Origin: Treponema sp. UBA3649
Lineage (GTDB): Bacteria > Spirochaetota > Spirochaetia > Treponematales > Treponemataceae
NCBI GenBank assembly: GCA_002373325.1
Contig: DFKI01000186.1
Coordinates: 1 to 26,666 of the forward strand
DNA length: 26,666 nt
Direction of reading: 5' to 3'
In this document: piece by piece, positions 1 to 6,841 of the stretch
Layout: every line of letters begins with the position of its first letter
Numbering within the stretch: the stretch's first letter is position 1
Position numbers and translations under genes: made by a program
The notes under the pieces: model-generated
The model's database searches: none
Told to the model about the DNA's origin: nothing
What the model saw: the letters and a program-made list of their open reading frames with translations, nothing else

Positions 1-93
1 GTATATTTATGCATTTTTAGTCAAGAGGGGGATTTTTGAAGATTACAAGCTTAAAGATTGATGATATGATTAATCCGAATATCTTATTGCTTA

Positions 94-122
94 TTCCATT
101 TTGCAGAAAAAAATGCTATAAT
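94..122 (+). promoter_or_regulatory. Promoter of neuB, extended -10, near-leaderless
   Basis: Extended -10 TGCTATAAT at 114-122 with a weak -35 TTCCAT at 94-99 and a 17-bp spacer. The ATG at 132 is only ten bases after the -10 box, so transcription would start at about 129 and leave at most a few bases of leader. No Shine-Dalgarno precedes the ATG. Confidence 0.6.
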
Positions 123-131
123 GAAATCATC

Positions 132-1331
132 ATGGAAAAAACACTTGTCATTGCAGAAATCGGGACATCCCACGGAGGGTCCCTTGAGAAAGCCTATGCG
201 CTGATTGATGAGGCATCCGACTCCGGCGCGGACATAATTAAATTTCAGTGGGTTTACGCAGATGAGATTTTGCACCCGGAAACAGGATTCGTCGAGCTCC
301 CCGGTGGAAAAATCCGTCTCTACGACAGATTCAAGGAGCTTGAGGTTCCCTCCGATTTTTTTGCATCCTGTCTGGAATACACACACAAAAAAGGTCTGCT
401 CTTTGCCTGCTCTCCGTTCGGTTTAAAATCCCTTGAGGAACTTGTGTCCATAAAACCGGATGCGATTAAGATTGCGTCCCCCGAGGTAAACCACATCCCG
501 CTTTTGAAAGCATGTGCGAAATATTACGGAAAGATTCCACTGATTCTTTCAAGCGGAGTCTCAAAGCTCGGTGACATTGAGAAAGCCATTGACATTCTGA
601 CCGGTGAGTTTGAAAATCCGTATTCAGTGCCAAAGGAAATCAATGTGCGTGGAAAAAATCTTCCGCCTCTCACACTCCTCCATTGCATTACGTCCTATCC
701 GGCTCCTGAAAATGAATACAACGTCCGTGCCGTGGAAACTCTAAGCCGCATCTTCGGTGTGCCGACCGGAATCAGCGACCACTCACTCGACCCAGTTTTG
801 GTTCCTGTGCTCACGGTTTCGATGGGCGGACGGATGATTGAAAAACACATCACGCTAAGCAAAAAGACCGACGGACTTGACGACCCGGTTGCGTTGGAGG
901 GAGAGCAGTTTGCCCAGATGTGCCATGCCGTAAGCCAGTCCTGTGTCGTGCTTGAGCGATACAGAAAAGACATGATTGCCTCGGGGCTTGGTGAATCTTT
1001 TACCCCAGGATTTAATCCCGGTGTGGAGGAAATTCTTCGTCAGATGTCGGACGAATATGGAAAGGAAAAAGTTTTGTCGGTACTCGGAAGCGGAGTGAAG
1101 CGGCTTGCAAAAAGTGAGCGAGCAAATTACGGACGCACCAACCGATCCCTGCACTATCTGAAAGCGATGAAAAAAGGGGAAGCGGTACATGCGGAAGATG
1201 TCTCCGTACTCAGGACAGAAAAAATACTCACTCCCGGAATACAGCCGGATTTTCTTGACACGATTTCGGGCGGCATTTTGAAAAGGGATGTCTCATCCGG
1301 AGCCGGTGTCTTGCTCGAGGATTTCATTTGA
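132..1331 (+). CDS. neuB: NeuB/SpsE-family nonulosonic (sialic-type) acid synthase
   Basis: Predicted cytoplasmic enzyme that condenses phosphoenolpyruvate with a 6-carbon amino sugar to give a nine-carbon nonulosonic acid (sialic, pseudaminic or legionaminic type). The N-terminus has the family hallmark IAEIGTSHGGS, then KFQ and SGVSKLGDIEKAI of the TIM barrel, GISDHS and IEKHITL. The C-terminus (NYGRTNRSL to the end) is the antifreeze-like SAF domain that closes the active site. At 399 residues it is longer than the usual ~345; about 45 extra residues lie between barrel and SAF domain (around GESFTPGFNPGVEEILRQM). I chose the ATG at 132 because homologues begin just before the IAEIG motif. 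An in-frame TTG at 36, preceded by a purine-rich AGAGGGGG, would add 32 unlikely residues across the TATAAT box. The exact sugar product cannot be read from sequence. A partner cytidylyltransferase/PseG-like protein lies at 11291-13789. Confident on family, not on product. Confidence 0.93.
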   Translation: MEKTLVIAEIGTSHGGSLEKAYALIDEASDSGADIIKFQWVYADEILHPETGFVELPGGKIRLYDRFKELEVPSDFFASCLEYTHKKGLLFACSPFGLKSLEELVSIKPDAIKIASPEVNHIPLLKACAKYYGKIPLILSSGVSKLGDIEKAIDILTGEFENPYSVPKEINVRGKNLPPLTLLHCITSYPAPENEYNVRAVETLSRIFGVPTGISDHSLDPVLVPVLTVSMGGRMIEKHITLSKKTDGLDDPVALEGEQFAQMCHAVSQSCVVLERYRKDMIASGLGESFTPGFNPGVEEILRQMSDEYGKEKVLSVLGSGVKRLAKSERANYGRTNRSLHYLKAMKKGEAVHAEDVSVLRTEKILTPGIQPDFLDTISGGILKRDVSSGAGVLLEDFI

Positions 1332-1388
1332 GCCGAAAAGATTTCTACAAAAAAAAACAGTTGAGGTCTCCCCGATTTTCAAAAAATG

Positions 1389-1397
1389 TGTTATACT
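1389..1397 (+). promoter_or_regulatory. Extended -10 promoter of the Rpn nuclease gene, leaderless
   Basis: TGTTATACT at 1389-1397 is an extended -10 box with no recognisable -35. Seven bases separate it from the ATG at 1405, which is where transcription should start. The mRNA would begin on or next to the A of the start codon, and no Shine-Dalgarno is present. Confidence 0.6.
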
Positions 1398-1404
1398 TTG
1401 AATT

Positions 1405-2418
1405 ATGGAAATCGAAGAATTTGCAAGTGAAGAAGAATATGTCGCACAGATGGAAACCGGAGCTCTTCTCAATCCACGGGTTGACTCCACGTTCAAGGCT
1501 CTTTTCACTCAGCCGACACAGGAATCTCGAGGTGCGCTGCATTCTTTCCTTGAGGCTGCGACCGAGCGTAAGATAAAAAGCTTTGTCCTTACCGCGAATG
1601 ATGCCCCCGCCGGATTTGACGGACAGAGAAGTGTCAGTTACGATATAATGTGTGAGTTCGACGACGGACTTTCTGCTGACATAGAGATGCAGGCCTTTGA
1701 CCGTGAGTATGATTATGGAAAACGGGCTGAATATCAGGTTGCGAGGCTTGAGACGACATACCTCAAAAAAGGCGACAACTGGGAAAAAGCACCGATTGTC
1801 TATCAGGTGACGGTTCTGGACTTCAACTACGGCAATGACGGAAATGCAAAGGTCAAGACACCGGTAAGTCGTTATGCTATGCGGACAAAGGACGGAAGGG
1901 AGCTTTCGAATTCCCTGAATATAATTTTCATCGAGCTTCCAAAAACAAGGGGTCTGGAAAAGACTCTTGAGACAAATACACCGCTCGAAAACTGGGCTCT
2001 ATTTTTAAAGGCGGCGGACAATCCCAAAAAGCGGGATATAATCACAAGGCTTACAAGCAAGGAGGAAGGACTTATGCAGGCACAGAAATCATTATCCTCA
2101 ATCAGCGCGAACAGGGATCTTTGGATTGCACAGTACAGGCAAGAAATGGCTGACAGGGACAAGCGCTCAAGCATCAGTGCGGCCATAAAAAAAGGAATGG
2201 CTCAAGGAATGGCTCAAGGAATGGCTCAAGGAATGGCTCAAGGAATGGCTCAGGGAATGGCTCAGGGATTAGCCCAAGGAATTATGCAAGGGAAAAAGGA
2301 AGGCAAATATGAGGATGCAAAAAATTTCCTAAAACTTGGGATTTCCCCACAGCAGGTCGCAGCAGGTACAGGACTTTCCATTGCGGAAGTGGAAACACTA
2401 CTTGAGATAAAAGATTGA
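1405..2418 (+). CDS. Rpn-family PD-(D/E)XK nuclease (transposase-like, PF12784 type)
   Basis: Looks like a recombination-promoting nuclease / PD-(D/E)XK transposase-like protein of the Rpn group, which often occur in many copies in Treponema and Clostridia genomes. Residues 20-180 hold the domain: NPRVDSTFKALF near the start, SYDIMCEFDDG, then DIEMQAF, where the D and the E-x-Q make the nuclease core, and GKRAEYQ and YLKKGD. The C-terminal third has six consecutive MAQG tetrapeptides plus LAQG and IMQG, then YEDAKNFLKLGISPQQVAAGTG and LSIAEVETL, the small helical tail common in this family. The 337 residues are about the normal length. No terminal inverted repeats or target duplication were seen around it, so it is not shown to be part of a mobile element. 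It is a lone gene with its own leaderless-type promoter, convergent with the tRNA gene downstream. The activity (DNA cleavage, recombination) is family knowledge only. Confidence 0.88.
   Translation: MEIEEFASEEEYVAQMETGALLNPRVDSTFKALFTQPTQESRGALHSFLEAATERKIKSFVLTANDAPAGFDGQRSVSYDIMCEFDDGLSADIEMQAFDREYDYGKRAEYQVARLETTYLKKGDNWEKAPIVYQVTVLDFNYGNDGNAKVKTPVSRYAMRTKDGRELSNSLNIIFIELPKTRGLEKTLETNTPLENWALFLKAADNPKKRDIITRLTSKEEGLMQAQKSLSSISANRDLWIAQYRQEMADRDKRSSISAAIKKGMAQGMAQGMAQGMAQGMAQGMAQGLAQGIMQGKKEGKYEDAKNFLKLGISPQQVAAGTGLSIAEVETLLEIKD
2194..2289 (+). repeat. 12-bp in-frame tandem repeat coding MAQG tetrapeptides
   Basis: Eight 12-bp units (GGAATGGCTCAA type). The first four are identical, the next two differ only in a CAA-to-CAG change, and the last two (GGATTAGCCCAA, GGAATTATGCAA) are diverged. 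Unit length is a multiple of three, so copy-number change would lengthen or shorten the linker without a frameshift. The near-identity of units at the 5' side indicates recent slippage expansion. Confidence 0.95.
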
Positions 2419-2469
2419 AAATTGGGCCGGAAAAGAAGTTTCATTGGATTAAAACAAAGAGAGATGTAC

Positions 2470-2501
2470 AAAAAAAGACCCACCTCACAAAAAGGCGGGT
2501 C
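2470..2501 (-). terminator. Intrinsic terminator of tRNA-Glu
   Basis: Reading the - strand: 8-bp stem GACCCGCC/GGTGGGTC with a 9-base loop, followed directly by seven T (2470-2476 are A on +). It lies 11 bases past the tRNA 3' end. Confidence 0.85.
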
Positions 2502-2512
2502 ACTTGGCTTAG

Positions 2513-2584
2513 CATCTCCTACGGGAATTGAACCCATGTTGTCGGGATGAAAACCCGATGTCCTAACCACTAGACGAAGGAGAC
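2513..2584 (-). tRNA. tRNA-Glu (anticodon UUC)
   Basis: On the - strand the gene folds as a 72-nt cloverleaf: acceptor GTCTCCT pairs with AGGAGAT (one G-U at the end), the D arm contains TCTAGTGGTTAGGA, anticodon stem TCGGG/CCCGA closes the loop TTTTCAT with anticodon TTC, and the T arm contains GGGTTCAATTCCC. The discriminator base is G. CCA is not encoded (the genome continues CTAAG), so it must be added after transcription. The body closely resembles bacterial tRNA-Glu (the segment CCTTCGTCTAG is shared with E. coli). It has its own promoter and terminator, so it is a single-gene unit. Confidence 0.97.
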
Positions 2585-2622
2585 ATACGTTTCCAAAGCA
2601 AAATATCATTTGCTATGTATAC

Positions 2623-2652
2623 ATTTTAGCATAAAAGACCAAACCATGTCAA
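2623..2652 (-). promoter_or_regulatory. Promoter of tRNA-Glu
   Basis: On the - strand a perfect -35 TTGACA (2647-2652), 18-bp spacer and -10 TAAAAT (2623-2628) preceded by TGC, which makes it an extended -10. The predicted start is about 30 bases upstream of the mature tRNA. Confidence 0.8.
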
Positions 2653-2793
2653 TAGTAAAAAAAAGATTTCCTTAATTTTTTTAGATAAAGAAATCTTGCG
2701 GGAAAACAAATCTCCCCCGTGAGACACAAAATCCCAAATCCGGGGGAAGAAAATTCAAAAAACTATGAGGCTCAATTTCGAGTCTTATAAGTC

Positions 2794-2881
2794 CCTGTCA
2801 TTGCAGGACTTGCAGCGGAACAGCGGAACACCTCCGGCAATCCTTTTAGCGGATTATCGGGTCTAGCCCGATAATGACAGG
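2794..2881 (-). repeat. Bipartite palindromic element, copy 1
   Basis: The 88-bp element has perfect 9-bp terminal inverted repeats, CCTGTCATT and AATGACAGG. Read on the - strand it has the same order as the core at 16551-16619: a first hairpin ATTATCGGGCTAGACCCGATAAT, a linker ending AAAGGATTGCCGGA, then a second arm ending AAGTCCTGCAATGACA. The second hairpin here is interrupted by GTTCCGCT repeats. No reading frame and no transposase are inside. It looks like a REP- or MITE-like non-coding element. The orientation given is that matching the + orientation of the copy at 16551. Confidence 0.8.
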
Positions 2882-2915
2882 ATTCTTTAAGAAACTCAAC
2901 TTTCGACCTATGCGA

Positions 2916-3302
2916 TTATTTCTCCTCGACAGTCTGATCAACAATCTTCACGTCAGGCACAGCATTCTTTTTGATTGAGGCAACTCCGTTTTTTACGGCA
3001 GCAAGACTTGAGTACCCCTCGCCCACAGCAATAATCTGGCCGTTGGATGCCTTGAGTCTGTACCTGAACTCGCCCTTTTTATCCTTGTAAATCTCATACT
3101 TCGGATTTTTCAAAACGGTAAAGTCCTTTTCGGTCTGATCCTCAATTTCAGAACCGGCATTTCGAATCACACTCTGGATTCCGTTTTTGCAGGCAGCCTT
3201 TGAGTTGTAAACCTCGGATGTGGCTATAATCTCGCCGTTTCCTGCCAGAAGATTGAATTTCACTCCACCGTTTTTTGTTTTGTCAATCACAAACTTTCCC
3301 AT
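2916..3302 (-). CDS. YegP-like protein with two tandem DUF1508 domains
   Basis: Small cytoplasmic protein of 128 residues made of two tandem copies of the DUF1508/YegP motif: FVIDKTKNGGVKFNLLAGNG with SKAACKNGIQSVIRNA (residues 1-52), and YEIYKDKKGEFRYRLKASNG with SLAAVKNGVASIKKNA (about 65-116). Each copy has the family pattern of a beta hairpin, NG-x-I-[IL]-A and an AAxxNGxxSxxxNA helix. The start is the ATG at 3302 because an AGAGGTG Shine-Dalgarno lies six bases upstream; the frame stays open to 3446 but that extension does not resemble the family. It has its own promoter about 95 bases upstream. The biochemical role of this family is not established, so no function is assigned. Confidence 0.88.
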   Translation of the reverse strand: MGKFVIDKTKNGGVKFNLLAGNGEIIATSEVYNSKAACKNGIQSVIRNAGSEIEDQTEKDFTVLKNPKYEIYKDKKGEFRYRLKASNGQIIAVGEGYSSLAAVKNGVASIKKNAVPDVKIVDQTVEEK

Positions 3303-3402
3303 GCAAACACCTCTTGTAAAAAAAGATTCAGGGCAGGTCGTAGCTCTTTGAGATGCCCCGGCAAGCAGATTCGGCAACAGATTTCCTATCCGCTTTTTAA
3401 AA

Positions 3403-3431
3403 ATTATATTCCACGTTTTTAAATTTTGCAA
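3403..3431 (-). promoter_or_regulatory. Promoter of the yegP-like gene
   Basis: On the - strand TTGCAA (3426-3431), 17-bp spacer, perfect TATAAT (3403-3408). The predicted leader is about 95 bases long and contains no hairpin I can support. Confidence 0.75.
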
Positions 3432-3462
3432 ATAAAAAATCATCATTCGGAAAAAAATCGCA

Positions 3463-3498
3463 CAAAAAATCAGCCCTCCTCTTCAAATCAAGAGAAAG
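3463..3498 (-). terminator. Probable terminator after the RelA/SpoT-TPR gene
   Basis: Reading the - strand just after the TAG stop: nine-pair stem CTTTCTCTT/AAGAGGAGG (several G-U pairs) with loop GATTTG, then GCTGA and six T. The five-base gap before the T run makes it weaker than the flaA terminator. Confidence 0.5.
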
Positions 3499-4764
3499 CT
3501 ACATGCCCATGTCGAATTTCTCGACAATCTTCGCGCGCAAATCTTTCACCTCGTCGTCCTCAAGCCCAAGGTTGATTGCGGAGTTGATATCCTCGTTCGC
3601 CTTCACGTAATCGCCGGACGTAAAATATGCAAGTGCCCGCCTGTAATAAACGTGGCTCTGATATTTGTCAATCGCAAGGGACCGGTTGAAACAATCGATG
3701 GCCTGCTCGTTGCGTCCCTGAATTGAATGTACGATTCCCTCGTAATAAAGGGAGCGGAAAGATTTCGGGTCATTTTCCACGCTTTTTTGAAAATCAAGAA
3801 GTGCCGAATCATAGTCATTCTGCGCAAACTGTGCCATGCCCCTGTGCTTGTAGATTACGCCAAGAACGACGGGAGGCGGTGTGGGAGTTGATTCCAGAAT
3901 CTGCGTGTAGATTTCGATGGCCTGAGAAAAATTTCCGATGTTGTGCTCGTGGAGTGCCTGCAGGACCAAATCATCAATGCTTCCAGAATTGTTTGAGATA
4001 AAAGGATTCGCCCTCGCATTTTTCCTGACCCCGCCAAATTCCTTTGAGGTGATTTCATCCGCCTTTTCGTAGAATGTATTGCGTCTTGATCCCAGCTCAA
4101 GCTGAAGACGGTTCTGATAGTCGCGGATTTCCTGAAAGATTGTGTCAGCAAGTGAAAGGCTCGCATTGATTGAGGCAAGTTTCCGCCTGAGAGGTTTGTC
4201 GAATGGATTGAATTCGCTTTTGTAAATCAGCTCGTGCTCCACCTCGGCCCATGCGTCCTGCAAAATCGTGCGGATCTGGATTTCACAAACTATGTCATCG
4301 GGCAGCGGCGGTTCTTTCAAATCCGGCATACAGTCATCCGGGATTTTTATGAGCACATGAAGGGACTCATATCCGAACTCGCGGAATGACTGCTGGGAGC
4401 CTTTTCTCTCAACTTCCATGACCTGAAAATTTTTCAGCAAAATCTTTTCGACTATGGACAAATCCTCAAGGAAAGCGCAGATTACGCGGATTCCAATCAT
4501 GTCGGTCAGAGTCACAAGCGACGTGCCTTCTGCGGCCTGATCCGGTTTTTGTCTCAGAATCTTCTTATAATATGAGTCGAAGGATTTAATCCTGGCCTTG
4601 TAAGTGGGCAGAGACGCAATTTTTATGGTTGCCTTGAGCCTTTGCTCGACCTTTCCGAGAATCTCATTGAAAACAGGCCCGTAACTTTCATAAATCTTCC
4701 TGATTTTAATTTTGTTAGGCAGCTCTTTTGAGGTTATTTTTGAAACTTTTTTAGAATCACTCAC
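3499..4764 (-). CDS. RelA/SpoT-domain (p)ppGpp synthetase-like protein with TPR tail
   Basis: Predicted nucleotide second-messenger enzyme of 421 residues. The N-terminal half is a RelA/SpoT synthetase domain: KARIKSFDSYYKK, TDMIGIRVICAFLEDL, FGYESLHVLIKIP and CEIQIRTILQDAWAEVEHEL. The last motif is the E-x-Q-[IV]-R-T signature of GTP-binding synthetases. There is no HD hydrolase domain, TGS or ACT domain, so it is closest to stand-alone small alarmone synthetases. The C-terminal ~150 residues are tetratricopeptide repeats (GVIYKHRGMAQFAQNDYDSA, SLYYEGIVHSIQGRNEQA, VYYRRALAYFTSGDYVKA), normally a protein-binding platform. I chose the GTG at 4764 because GGGAGG lies six bases before it; the frame is open to 4824 but that start overlaps the neighbour and the promoter. 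It has its own promoter and a probable terminator. Which nucleotide it makes, and whether it is active, is inferred. Confidence 0.88.
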   Translation of the reverse strand: MSDSKKVSKITSKELPNKIKIRKIYESYGPVFNEILGKVEQRLKATIKIASLPTYKARIKSFDSYYKKILRQKPDQAAEGTSLVTLTDMIGIRVICAFLEDLSIVEKILLKNFQVMEVERKGSQQSFREFGYESLHVLIKIPDDCMPDLKEPPLPDDIVCEIQIRTILQDAWAEVEHELIYKSEFNPFDKPLRRKLASINASLSLADTIFQEIRDYQNRLQLELGSRRNTFYEKADEITSKEFGGVRKNARANPFISNNSGSIDDLVLQALHEHNIGNFSQAIEIYTQILESTPTPPPVVLGVIYKHRGMAQFAQNDYDSALLDFQKSVENDPKSFRSLYYEGIVHSIQGRNEQAIDCFNRSLAIDKYQSHVYYRRALAYFTSGDYVKANEDINSAINLGLEDDEVKDLRAKIVEKFDMGM

Positions 4765-4795
4765 TTTTGCCCTCCCGACATTTTTCGCTACAACA

Positions 4796-4824
4796 ATTCT
4801 ACTCCATTTATGAGCGGATTGCAA
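4796..4824 (-). promoter_or_regulatory. Promoter of the RelA/SpoT-TPR gene
   Basis: On the - strand TTGCAA (4819-4824), 17-bp spacer, TAGAAT (4796-4801). It sits over the last codons of the upstream gene. It matches the promoter at 6663-6691 over about 26 of 32 bases, including the spacer segment ATAAATGG. Confidence 0.7.
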
Positions 4825-6625
4825 GAGAATACCTTAAAATTTCATAATGATCAAACGCCATGGAATCTTCCTTGATGGAATCGATGCTGAACCAATTCGC
4901 ATACAAGGCATCGCTGTTCGCAACGACCTTATAATCATTCTCATCAATGACGACCTTATAAGCGACGCTTATGACCCAGCCCCTCGGATCCCGGTTCTGT
5001 GTGCTCGTGATTTTCACAAGATTCTCGTTCGTAATCGCAAGCGACACGGATGTTTCTTCCATCAGTTTCCTTGAAGCCGCAGCCTCAATGGTCAAATCCG
5101 ACGGCAGATAGAACCCGCCCGGCAAGGCAAGCTTGTTCACGAAAGGATGGTCCGCACGGTTTATCAAAAGGACTTTGGACATGTCTCGGTTCAGAATTAT
5201 CAAGTCCACAGCAACAGAAGGAGCGTCAAATTTTTTTCTGTCGTATTTGTCAAGATAGATTTTCTCACCTTTTTTGTCGTCAAGGATTCTGTCCGACATG
5301 GCGAACATCTCGACAATGCTTCTCTCGCTGTAAAACAAGGGGATGATTCCATAAAGATGTGCCGCACCGTAATCAGTAAGCATGAAGGTGTCAGAATCCA
5401 CGAACTCCATAAGATAGTTTTTCTCCAGGAATTCAATCTGCCCGGCGTAAACCTTTTTGAAATCCTCGGCGAAGCGATTTTTATACGCGCTCATCGAAAT
5501 GAATCCGAAATAGAACATCACGGACAGAGCTTTTGCACGCACTTCCTCAACGGGCATATCGGCAATGTCATTAATCGGAAGCACGCCCCGGTCAAGATGC
5601 TCGTAATACTTTTCCGTCTTGTGATCGGCGCATCCCAGATTATACGCAAGATAATTTCCCACGAAGGACTGAGCTCCGAGCCCGAATCCCACGTAGGACG
5701 TAGCATTCACAACGCGCGTTGTAAGATAGCTTGACGTTCCCAAATCACCGGGAATCCTGCTGAAAGTATTTTTTCCGTTGTTCGCGACATAGCCCGCCTC
5801 CTTCAAAAGTCTGAATGCAATGTCGTACTGCCGGTTCACCTTATACAAAGTCACACCCTGGGACTCAGATTCAAGAGACGTTCCCTTGTAACGGTTTCTG
5901 TAAAGCGTAATGAACTCGGGTTTCAGCGCGATTGTATATTTGATTGTGTTCGCAAAATCCTCGTCGGACTGATTCAAAAAACCGTACATCAAATCTACGT
6001 TCAACCTGTCAAATCCCGCCGCACGGATATTTTCAACGGCCTTTTCGTAGATTGACTTTGAGCCCTCGCGACCTAGAGACTCAAGCAATTTTTCCGAAAC
6101 GGTCTGGAATCCCATGGAAATGCGGTTGTAGCCCAAAGATTTTATGGCCCGGAGTTTTTCCAAATCCTTTGCGGCAATCATCGGGGTAGTCTCAATGCTT
6201 AGGTACATCCCCTCTTTCAAATTAAACTTCTTGATTTCATCGGTAATCAGCGAAAGATTTTTTGCGGAAAGGAAAGCCGGGGTTCCTCCACCCAGATCGT
6301 AACCGATGACAGGTTTGTCCTTTATGATTTTCCGGTAAAGCTCCATTTCCTTAAGGAGATATTGCACATAAGTGTCCTGCATTTTCTCGTCGGGTCTTTC
6401 GTTCAAAACGACATACTCACAAAATTTACACCGCGACTGACAGAAGGGAATGTGGACGTAAAGACAGATTTCTTTCTGAGCCTCTATGTTTGATTTCACA
6501 AGCTCATAGATTTTTTCCTCATCATGCACTTCATACTGTCTCAGTGAGGTGGCCCGCAAAGGATAAGCCGTATTGCAATAATGATGGAATTTGATTCCCC
6601 TCTCAAAGATTTCCTGACAGTTCAT
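4808..6625 (-). CDS. HemN-like radical SAM protein fused to a C-terminal Nudix domain
   Basis: 605-residue two-part protein. Residues 50-400 form a HemN/HemW-type radical SAM domain: YVHIPFCQSRCKFCEY with cysteines 62, 66 and 69 for the 4Fe-4S cluster, YDLGGGTPAFLS, ISMGFQTVSEKLLESLGR, VDLMYGF and the family's C-terminal winged-helix region. Residues ~460-560 are a Nudix domain: LPGGFYLPSDLTIEAAASRK then LMEETS. The Nudix box is degenerate: RKLMEETS in place of REUxEExG, with one extra residue in the loop, but the metal-binding EE pair is kept. No other haem-pathway gene is present, so calling it coproporphyrinogen dehydrogenase would be unsafe; HemW-like proteins have other roles. ATG at 6625 has GGGGAGA seven bases upstream. 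It has its own promoter. The fusion may couple radical chemistry to a nucleotide or ADP-ribose-like signal, which is inference. Confidence 0.87.
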   Translation of the reverse strand: MNCQEIFERGIKFHHYCNTAYPLRATSLRQYEVHDEEKIYELVKSNIEAQKEICLYVHIPFCQSRCKFCEYVVLNERPDEKMQDTYVQYLLKEMELYRKIIKDKPVIGYDLGGGTPAFLSAKNLSLITDEIKKFNLKEGMYLSIETTPMIAAKDLEKLRAIKSLGYNRISMGFQTVSEKLLESLGREGSKSIYEKAVENIRAAGFDRLNVDLMYGFLNQSDEDFANTIKYTIALKPEFITLYRNRYKGTSLESESQGVTLYKVNRQYDIAFRLLKEAGYVANNGKNTFSRIPGDLGTSSYLTTRVVNATSYVGFGLGAQSFVGNYLAYNLGCADHKTEKYYEHLDRGVLPINDIADMPVEEVRAKALSVMFYFGFISMSAYKNRFAEDFKKVYAGQIEFLEKNYLMEFVDSDTFMLTDYGAAHLYGIIPLFYSERSIVEMFAMSDRILDDKKGEKIYLDKYDRKKFDAPSVAVDLIILNRDMSKVLLINRADHPFVNKLALPGGFYLPSDLTIEAAASRKLMEETSVSLAITNENLVKITSTQNRDPRGWVISVAYKVVIDENDYKVVANSDALYANWFSIDSIKEDSMAFDHYEILRYSLAIRS

Positions 6626-6662
6626 TTTTTATCTCCCCACACTTTTTTTAGCGATTACCTCA

Positions 6663-6691
6663 ATTTTACCCCATTTATCCCCTGATTGCAA
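6663..6691 (-). promoter_or_regulatory. Promoter of the HemN-Nudix gene
   Basis: On the - strand TTGCAA (6686-6691), 17-bp spacer, TAAAAT (6663-6668). The sequence from the C before the -35 to the G after the -10 matches the promoter at 4796-4824 except for about six bases, so the two genes may respond to the same signal. Confidence 0.72.
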
Positions 6692-6749
6692 GTGATTTTT
6701 ATACAGCAATTTTCATGGGCACATAAAAAGAATGTGAAAAGATTGGCAT

Positions 6750-6776
6750 AAAAAAAGACCGCCCTCTCGGACGGCC
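6750..6776 (-). terminator. Intrinsic terminator of flaA
   Basis: Reading the - strand: 8-bp stem GGCCGTCC/GGGCGGTC with tetraloop GAGA, then seven T. It lies about 65 bases after the flaA stop codon. Confidence 0.9.
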
Positions 6777-6841
6777 TCTCTTGGCAAGGGAAAATCCGGC
6801 GCAAAAGCACGGTAAATTCCCCCTAAAACTGCCTGTGCAAA

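Larger units (their letters stand above)
2585..2915. other. 331-bp intergenic region between tRNA-Glu and the yegP-like gene
   Basis: No coding region. It holds the tRNA promoter (2623-2652), a 7-bp inverted repeat TCCCCCG/CGGGGGA (2713-2719 with 2741-2747), and a palindromic dispersed element (2794-2881). The rest is AT-rich with no recognisable gene. Either inverted repeat could help end transcription of the yegP-like gene, which has no other clear terminator. Confidence 0.7.

Noticed and set aside
36..131. Longer start of the NeuB gene at TTG 36
   Set aside because: A purine-rich AGAGGGGG precedes it, but the 32 added residues do not fit NeuB N-termini and they span the TATAAT box.
1405..2418. 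Rpn gene as part of an insertion sequence
   Set aside because: No terminal inverted repeats or target duplication were found around it, and family members commonly occur as single genes.
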